From contig JAGXGH010000033.1 of NCBI GenBank assembly GCA_024636835.1, positions 1-37,397 on the forward strand: a stretch of DNA of 37,397 bases, in the 5' to 3' direction. The DNA comes from Verrucomicrobiales bacterium (GTDB taxonomy: Bacteria; Verrucomicrobiota; Verrucomicrobiia; Verrucomicrobiales; SLCJ01). A model generated the notes under the pieces. That model was not told the DNA's origin and did no database searches. It saw only the letters and a list, made by a program, of their open reading frames with translations. The translations under genes and the position numbers were made by a program. Positions 32,057 to 37,397 of the stretch are shown here, one piece after another (positions within the stretch are counted from its first letter, which is position 1; every line of letters begins with the position of its first letter).

Positions 32057-33940
32057 CTACTTCCGCTCTGCGGCGAGTTGTCGTCCAAGAATTCGGCCGA
32101 GTTCACGATAGGCGTTGAAGTCACGTTTGTTAAAGGAAACGTTCGCGGTGCTCGTGTGGGGGAATTTCAGTCCGGTTCTTCCGCTGTGGCGGTAGTGTTT
32201 GAATTTATCAAAATCGGATTCCCTGAGACTGCTTTTAACAAGGTAGAGCTTCACTTGGCGTCCGGTTTTGCGATGCCGAAGAATAAATTGAAAAACTGGA
32301 GAGTCTTTCCAAAGGAGTGGTCCCCATAACCATCGGGTGAAGCGATTTGGATCGGGGTGGAACTTATTCCGGTATTCTGGAAGCCATTGGCCTTCTTTTG
32401 GAGTGATGACCCAACCTTTCATTTGTAGTAGCTCGGCGACTTGGAACCAGGAATCGAAGCCATAGCTTTTGTCTTGGTAGGCAGCAAATGACCAGATTTC
32501 CTCAACATTTGGTCGCATGACCATGCTATAGATGCCCAGATTGTCATAATGCCCCCCATCGGTAAGAGTCAGTGTGTTAGAATTCGCACTTGGCATAAAC
32601 CTGTCATAAACAACTTCACGGCTTCGATCCAATGCGCGGTCTTTTAGATTCCATGGAGCGTCTTGTTTGAAGGGAGGTGCCATTGAAAAATTGCGGTTTT
32701 GTTGGCGTAGGTGGAGATTGGCTACTTGAGCGGAAAATTTATAAAAATAGTGCCATCGACTATGATTCACCGGTTGTTGTTCGTCGGTGTCTGGAGGCCA
32801 TACGGCGCTTGTCATCTTAGGCTTGCCCAAGAAATTAGGGTCGAAGGCCGCGCCCGAGGCAGCGACCGCTGATGCCAGTCTGTATGGCTTGGTAGTAAAG
32901 GGTAGGTGTGCGATGGAGTTGGCACGAAGAACGGCCTCGCCGGTTCCGTCTGGATTGTTCTGGACTGCGACTACGGGGTAGCCGAAACTTTCCGAATGGA
33001 TGTAGCCTATAAAAGGGCCGCCGACGGAATTACGGGTAAATTCGAAGGGCATGGCCTGGTGTTGGAATTGTCCGTCACCTGGAGCGGCATTAGCCTGCGT
33101 GGCGTTGATGACGAGGTAGGGTGCCTGATGGCCATCTGGGTTGATTTCGTCGATGCGAACTTCATGAGGAAGCCCCTTGAAAGGCCCGTCGATGGAGTCT
33201 TTTTGTCCGGCTATCAATTCATTTGGTTGGATAAGATAGGTCCGTCGGATAGCTCGATCATAAAGATAAGCGGGGTGGTAAAGATTGAATTTGCCTCTTA
33301 CCGGTTTCCAATGAAGGAGCAGGTCAAAGGTGTAGTTGAAAGGTAGGGTTCCTACATAGGCTGGAATGATCCAGCTTAAGTGCATGTTACCTTTGCCGAG
33401 AACGAACCCTCGTCGCTCCATCAGCTCATCGACTGCGCCGTCGCAGGACGGTGACAATTGGAGTAATGTTGCAGGATCGGATGAGTAGGCAATATTTCCG
33501 CCACGGAACAAGGTTTTCTTGGAGCGGACGGGAGTGTGTCCCTTTGGAAGCAAGTGGGAGACATACCATGCGGCGATATATGAGCCACCGGAAACCGAGC
33601 TGAGGTAGTCAGCACTTTTCAACATGTTGGATTCTTCCAAGCCCTGAAGCACGCCGAGTTGGATGGTGGCGGCGCGGAGCCCACCGCCCGAAAAACATAG
33701 TGCGACGACGGGTTCGTTGGGGGATAGGCCGACGGCTTTTCTACGTTGAACGATGTATTTCCGTTCGCACTCGTAAGCAGGGAGTGGGCTGATTTTCGCT
33801 TTCCAGTATTCGTCTGGAATCGTGGATGGTTCGAGTCGTTCGATGTCACTGAGAACGACGGTGCTGCAAGCGCATAACGAAGCTCCGAATAAGGCGATAA
33901 CAAGAATTTGGAGGATAGATGTTCGCTGTCTTTTTTTCAC
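32057..33940 (-). CDS. Patatin-like phospholipase, lipoprotein
   Basis: The protein is 627 residues. N-terminal hydrophobic segment with lipobox LCAC (Cys25), so it is anchored in a membrane facing the periplasm or surface. ALCFSGGGLRAATIQLGVLQGL (about 80-101) is the glycine-rich oxyanion-hole motif. SSVSGGSYIAAWYV supplies the nucleophile Ser117 in S-V-S-G-G, and LTDGGHYDNLG further on supplies the Asp of the Ser-Asp dyad (the DGG motif). These define the patatin/cPLA2 fold. The protein is longer than simple bacterial patatins, with about 300 residues between the two catalytic parts, closer to cPLA2-like layouts. It is 15 bp downstream of the paraoxonase-like gene on the same strand and probably co-transcribed. 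Confidence 0.88.
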   Translation of the reverse strand: MKKRQRTSILQILVIALFGASLCACSTVVLSDIERLEPSTIPDEYWKAKISPLPAYECERKYIVQRRKAVGLSPNEPVVALCFSGGGLRAATIQLGVLQGLEESNMLKSADYLSSVSGGSYIAAWYVSHLLPKGHTPVRSKKTLFRGGNIAYSSDPATLLQLSPSCDGAVDELMERRGFVLGKGNMHLSWIIPAYVGTLPFNYTFDLLLHWKPVRGKFNLYHPAYLYDRAIRRTYLIQPNELIAGQKDSIDGPFKGLPHEVRIDEINPDGHQAPYLVINATQANAAPGDGQFQHQAMPFEFTRNSVGGPFIGYIHSESFGYPVVAVQNNPDGTGEAVLRANSIAHLPFTTKPYRLASAVAASGAAFDPNFLGKPKMTSAVWPPDTDEQQPVNHSRWHYFYKFSAQVANLHLRQQNRNFSMAPPFKQDAPWNLKDRALDRSREVVYDRFMPSANSNTLTLTDGGHYDNLGIYSMVMRPNVEEIWSFAAYQDKSYGFDSWFQVAELLQMKGWVITPKEGQWLPEYRNKFHPDPNRFTRWLWGPLLWKDSPVFQFILRHRKTGRQVKLYLVKSSLRESDFDKFKHYRHSGRTGLKFPHTSTANVSFNKRDFNAYRELGRILGRQLAAERK

Positions 33941-33955
33941 GGTGTTTCCTTTTCG

Positions 33956-35110
33956 CTAATTGTTCGTTTGCCATTTGGCGATGCCGTTTCTGTAAACACG
34001 ACTTGTGTAGTAATTCTCTTGAAACAGCAGGGTCGTGGACGGCTGGGTTAGTAATCTTGGTATCGGGGTGGATTTCACTTTTCTCAAGGGACTGATTGAG
34101 AACTCGACGGCCTTACAGGGGCGCATCAGGTACGGGATTGGAGGGACTCCAAGTGGTTCTAGAAAAAGTCTGATACCCGCTCCTAATTCGTTTGGGACTG
34201 TGTTTGCGATCCAGTGCCCGTTGGAGAGTTCGGCAATATTGTCAGGGTGCTCACAGAGATCGATTGTTTGACGTTTGTCGAAATTTAGAGCTCCTGATTG
34301 TGGGTCGCCGGGAATGATATGGATTACTTTCTTGTGGAACCCGGCGATGAGGAGCGCTTGATGGGTGTTGGACCAGCCGATGCCGTTGGCGCCGCCCCAA
34401 CCTGATTTGATCATTGCCCAGTGGCCATGGATTGGGTTTTTGGCGGAATCGGGAGTAAATATGATCACCGAATCTTTGGGAGGTGTCTTTCCATTTCGAA
34501 GAGCGATTATTTCAGGGTGAGTAATGACTTTTCGTCCTCTTAGGCCGAAATTTGTAAGATAGATTACCCCATTAGGCAGAGCGGCAATTCCGTTTATATC
34601 AGTGAGTTTCGGGCTCGCTGTTTGACCGATGGTTCCCAAGTGGATCAAGTGGTTCTCCAGTAGCTCGAAGACTTCCACAGAACGGTAATCTCCGTTGGCA
34701 TCCCCGTGAATAGCGTAAACAAGGGATTTGTCTTTCCATGCGGGGACCTGTGAGCGCTGAACGAAGCACAATCCAAACGGAGTAAAGCCATGAGCACTTC
34801 CCCATTTCTTGCCGACCCAAGAACGGAAACTCGTGTCTTTATCAGGACGGAAAACTTCAAGTGTGCCGTGATGGTCTTTACAGTTCCAAGTGCCAGTTAT
34901 TAGAGCGTGGTCACCGGTTGGTGTGATTGCTGTAATTAGTGATTCTGGGTGATAGCCGGATTCGATGAGGTCAACGGCAGAGTGTCTGCAACTGGAGCAC
35001 ATAATAAGGCATAAAATCCAAGCTAAGTAGCTCTTAAACTTTACTGATCGTTGACGCCGTCGGCATTGTTGAAAAGCTTCACGAAATGAGTGAGGAGAAT
35101 CTAAATACAA
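33956..35110 (-). CDS. Paraoxonase/SMP-30-like six-bladed propeller
   Basis: The protein is 384 residues from a TTG at 35110. No ATG lies in frame before the signal-like stretch SYLAWILCLIMCSSC (about 27-41), so the N-terminus is uncertain and about 25 residues precede it. A Cys within it could serve as a lipobox (LIMC or CSSC). The mature part has the paraoxonase order: LTDINGIAALPNGVIYLTNF, then GGANGIGWSNTHQALLIAGF, then HPDNIAELSNGHWIA, in the places where PON1 places its Ca2+-binding Asn/Asp. Possible reaction: lactone or ester hydrolysis (inference). It is the first of a pair with the patatin-like gene (15 bp apart). Confidence 0.75.
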   Translation of the reverse strand: MYLDSPHSFREAFQQCRRRQRSVKFKSYLAWILCLIMCSSCRHSAVDLIESGYHPESLITAITPTGDHALITGTWNCKDHHGTLEVFRPDKDTSFRSWVGKKWGSAHGFTPFGLCFVQRSQVPAWKDKSLVYAIHGDANGDYRSVEVFELLENHLIHLGTIGQTASPKLTDINGIAALPNGVIYLTNFGLRGRKVITHPEIIALRNGKTPPKDSVIIFTPDSAKNPIHGHWAMIKSGWGGANGIGWSNTHQALLIAGFHKKVIHIIPGDPQSGALNFDKRQTIDLCEHPDNIAELSNGHWIANTVPNELGAGIRLFLEPLGVPPIPYLMRPCKAVEFSISPLRKVKSTPIPRLLTQPSTTLLFQENYYTSRVYRNGIAKWQTNN

Positions 35111-35184
35111 TGAACGATTGGTTGATTTTCAGAGTGGGATAATTTGAAAATGACAAACAGTGTTAGATTTGTCAATTGTTCAGG

Positions 35185-35733
35185 CTAGATTCCCGACATC
35201 TCATCCAAGAATGTGAAGCTTCGCGATGAATTTTCGAACCCAGTAAGTTCCAGGGATTGAGTGTGATCTTCGGCGTGTGAATCTGAGATGACACGAAAGC
35301 TCAGAGTGAGAATGGCGTCGCTGTTAGAGTCAAAGGCAGTCTCGAAAGTGAACGCAGCATAGGGCGACGTGATCGATGAATGATTCATCATTTCAACCCG
35401 ATCAAATCGATGATTCAGAATATCCAAAATTGAACGAGTTTTTCCATCGCGATCAGTGACTGTCGCAGAGAGAATCTCGATCCGTTGCGCCTTATCCTGT
35501 TCCGGTGAGATCGCGACGATTACGGTATAGGGTGGCTCGTATGTGGAGACGTGAACGCCGGATTGTCTGGATTCCACCCACTCGCCGTAACTCCAAGCAG
35601 AGAACGTGAAGTCGCCGGATTTATACGGATCCCGCTTGAGCCCACGTTCGATCGTTTGTGATCTCGCCGATATTAGGACGAGAGCAATGCCGACAAGGAT
35701 GGCGAGCGTGATAAAGAGGCAGCCTTTTCTCAT
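35185..35733 (-). CDS. Hypothetical membrane-anchored protein
   Basis: Called from the ATG at 35733, 182 residues. A TTG at 35787 is the longest alternative. Residues about 6-24 (LFITLAILVGIALVLISA) form a single transmembrane or signal-anchor helix. The remaining 150 residues are polar with alternating beta strands (VIVAISPEQ, ILTLSFRVIS), perhaps an Ig- or beta-sandwich-like domain outside the membrane. I recognise no family. It lies between two lipoprotein or secreted-protein genes on the same strand. Confidence 0.65.
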   Translation of the reverse strand: MRKGCLFITLAILVGIALVLISARSQTIERGLKRDPYKSGDFTFSAWSYGEWVESRQSGVHVSTYEPPYTVIVAISPEQDKAQRIEILSATVTDRDGKTRSILDILNHRFDRVEMMNHSSITSPYAAFTFETAFDSNSDAILTLSFRVISDSHAEDHTQSLELTGFENSSRSFTFLDEMSGI

Positions 35734-35804
35734 TTGGGACACAGTTGGTTCAAAGTGTGCTCGCCGGTTAGATGAAAATTGCGTCAAGGACGATGCGCCA
35801 TTGT

Positions 35805-36269
35805 TCAGTTGAGTGTCAATGGCTGTGTGACGGCACCCCGTGTCATGTCATGGCGGAGTCTCGTCAGTGAGTAACGATAGTGCTTTCCATCGATATGGAG
35901 AGTCACCTCATCGCTAATCCATGCTACGACAGGATATAGTGAGGCAGGTGGGTTGTGAAAGGCGATCTGAAGGTCCATGGTTGGATGTCCCTCATCCCAG
36001 AATTTAGGGACGTGAATTCCGTGTGATCCGAGGATTCCCGAATACTCAAACTTACCGAGAACCTGTTGAACATTAGCCTCGGTCATGCCGATTCTTAGTT
36101 GCAGAGCGGAGTTAAGCAGTTCGTCGGAAGTGGGGTGGAAGTTTGTTTTCTCTGTAGACTGTGCGGTGGAATTTGGAGTTGCACGTAATGCTTGGTCAAC
36201 TGGTTCTTTGTCGGAATGACACGCGTTCGCCAGCAGGCAGAAGAAAAATAGAGATGCGTGTCGTAACAT
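35805..36269 (-). CDS. Putative lipoprotein with BamE/SmpA-like motif
   Basis: Called from the ATG at 36269, 154 residues (a GTG at 36302 would add 11). MLRHASLFFFCLLANACHS gives a lipobox ANAC and a predicted lipidated Cys17. LRIGMTEANVQQVLGKFEY (about 58-76) is the G-M-T-x-x-x-V-x-x-x-L-G pattern seen in SmpA/OmlA/BamE-type and related small outer-membrane lipoproteins. The rest is beta-rich. A full match to that family is not certain. Role inferred: envelope assembly or a similar scaffold role. Confidence 0.65.
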   Translation of the reverse strand: MLRHASLFFFCLLANACHSDKEPVDQALRATPNSTAQSTEKTNFHPTSDELLNSALQLRIGMTEANVQQVLGKFEYSGILGSHGIHVPKFWDEGHPTMDLQIAFHNPPASLYPVVAWISDEVTLHIDGKHYRYSLTRLRHDMTRGAVTQPLTLN

Positions 36270-36325
36270 GTGAGCTAGGTGTCGCACTGTCGGGACTATC
36301 ACAAATTCCGCTTTATTTGATTCAT

Positions 36326-37364
36326 CTACCCCAACTTATCCATCCACCGCTGACACTCTGAACGAACACGCGCGGGGTTGGGTGCGCCGGGGTTGGTTCT
36401 GGCGGCGAGGGCGCGGTCGAGGTTGAAGACGTCGCGGGCGTCAGGGCCGTAGTGCTCGGAGATTTCTTGCAACTGTTCGTCGGTGAGTTGGTCGAGCGGG
36501 GTTTTGGTTTCGACGGCCAGGGCGACGGCGCGGCCGACGAGTTCGTGGGCGCTGCGGAAGGGGACACCGGCTTTGACGAGGTAGTCGGCAAGGTCGGTGG
36601 CGAGCAGCATGGGATCGCTGGCGGCGGCGCGGGTGCGGTCTTCGTTGATCACCATGGCGGCGATCATTTCGGTGTTCACTCGGAGCGCGAGTGAGATGGT
36701 ATCGATGGAGTCGAAGAGTGGTTCTTTGTCCTCTTGAAGGTCGCGGTTGTAGGTGAGGGGCAGGCCCTTCACGGCGGTCAGGATGGCGACGAGGTTGCCG
36801 TAGAGTCGACCTGTTTTTCCGCGGGTGATTTCTGCGACGTCCGGGTTTTTCTTCTGCGGCATCAGCGATGACCCGGTGGTGTGGGCATCGGACAGGGTGG
36901 CGTAACCGAACTCGGCACTGGTCCAGAGGATGAGATCCTCGGAGAAGCGCGAGAGGTGGGTGCCAACGAGGGCTAGGGCGAAGAGAATCTCGGCGATGTA
37001 GTCGCGGTCGGCGATGGCGTCCATGGAGTTGGTGGTGACGCTGTCGAAACCAAGTTCGTCGGCGATTTGCTGACGGTCGAGGTTGATGGTGGATCCTGCC
37101 AAGGCTCCGCTGCCGAGTGGTGAAACGTTAACGCGCTTGCGGGCGTCGGTGAGGCGGTCGGCATCGCGGTCGAGCATCTCGACGTAGGCGAGAAGATGGT
37201 GGCCGATGGTGACGGGTTGTCCGCGCTGGAGGTGGGTGTATCCGGGAACGACGGTGTCGGCGTAGCGGTCGGATTTCTCGACGAGCACGCGCTGAAGATC
37301 GCGGATGAGTGCGATGGTGGTGTCGACCATTTCGCGGCAATAAAGTCGGGTGTCGGTGGCGACT
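36326..37364 (-). CDS. argH: Argininosuccinate lyase, 5' end truncated by the contig end
   Basis: Last step of arginine synthesis: argininosuccinate to arginine and fumarate. About 345 codons are present, against about 460 for a full enzyme, so roughly the first 110 residues are missing. The frame enters at VATDTRLY (the RSRNDQVATDTRL region). GYTHLQRGQP (the catalytic His region), GSSLMPQKKNPD (the superfamily signature) and NRDLQEDKE are all present. The apparent start codon upstream is inside the ligated adapter and is not real. The GC-rich codon usage contrasts with the AT-richer lipoprotein block beside it. Confidence 0.95.
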
Positions 37365-37397
37365 CTGTCTCTTATACACATCTGACGCTGCCGACGA
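37365..37397. other. Nextera transposase adapter left in the assembly
   Basis: CTGTCTCTTATACACATCT (37365-37383) is the Tn5 mosaic end used in Nextera libraries. The next 14 bases, GACGCTGCCGACGA (37384-37397), complete the read adapter. On the minus strand the junction makes the artefact peptide MCIRDR fused to ArgH. These 33 bases do not belong to the organism. Confidence 0.98.

Noticed and set aside
1..37397. CRISPR arrays, tRNA or rRNA genes, complete insertion sequences
   Set aside because: No regularly spaced repeats with spacers, no tRNA-like T-loop in intergenic DNA and no transposase domain were seen.

Overview
The window looks like one end of a contig from a heterotrophic, probably aquatic member of the Verrucomicrobiota (inference). 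The evidence is the combination of several FGly-type sulfatases, two large PDZ/DUF6288-like secreted proteins, an SHD1-like N-terminus, a TatC with a big periplasmic insert, many lipoproteins, and few Shine-Dalgarno sequences. The right end is not biological. Bases 37365-37397 are the Nextera transposase/read-2 adapter, fused to a truncated argininosuccinate lyase gene.

Layout. 1-1188: repeat-rich edge with one lipoprotein gene followed by an integron attC-like palindrome. 1189-10680: two paralogous PDZ/DUF6288-like secreted proteins alternating with two secreted sulfatases, with a palindromic operator candidate between the divergent pair. 10744-12220: small lipoprotein, secreted protein and membrane protein. 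12497-20439: a nearly uninterrupted minus-strand run of eight genes, read in the order glycosyltransferase 2, DUF2059, Ca2+/Na+ antiporter, CII-like regulator, NUDIX hydrolase, tatC, thrS, infC, closed by a strong intrinsic terminator. infC appears to start at a rare AUA codon, and both infC and tatC carry long Asp-rich tails. 20558-24393: two coupled plus-strand genes, a secreted DUF4424-like protein with a C-terminal glycan-binding-like domain and an unusual three-module protein (UPF0489/arginase-like, Cys-peptidase-like, CapA-like metallophosphatase). 24533-25165: a HicAB toxin-antitoxin operon with a visible promoter and operator. 25247-28620: a BNR_4 beta-propeller (possible ulvan-type lyase) convergent with a third sulfatase carrying a PA14-like domain. 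28621-30247: fasciclin-domain gene flanked by repeat-rich noncoding DNA, including two 116-bp elements with shared ends and different cores. 30248-36269: a minus-strand block of mainly secreted proteins and lipoproteins (TPR with EF-hand module, patatin-like lipase, paraoxonase-like propeller, two hypotheticals) and a lone antitoxin. 36326-37364: argH 3' part.

Working together. The sulfatases, PDZ/DUF6288-like proteins and BNR_4 protein suggest use of sulfated algal or mucin-type polysaccharides outside the cytoplasm. The minus-strand run mixes translation (thrS, infC) with envelope and secretion functions. No tRNA, rRNA, CRISPR array or complete insertion sequence was recognised. Start sites were often moved inward from the longest reading frame to the ATG that begins a signal peptide.
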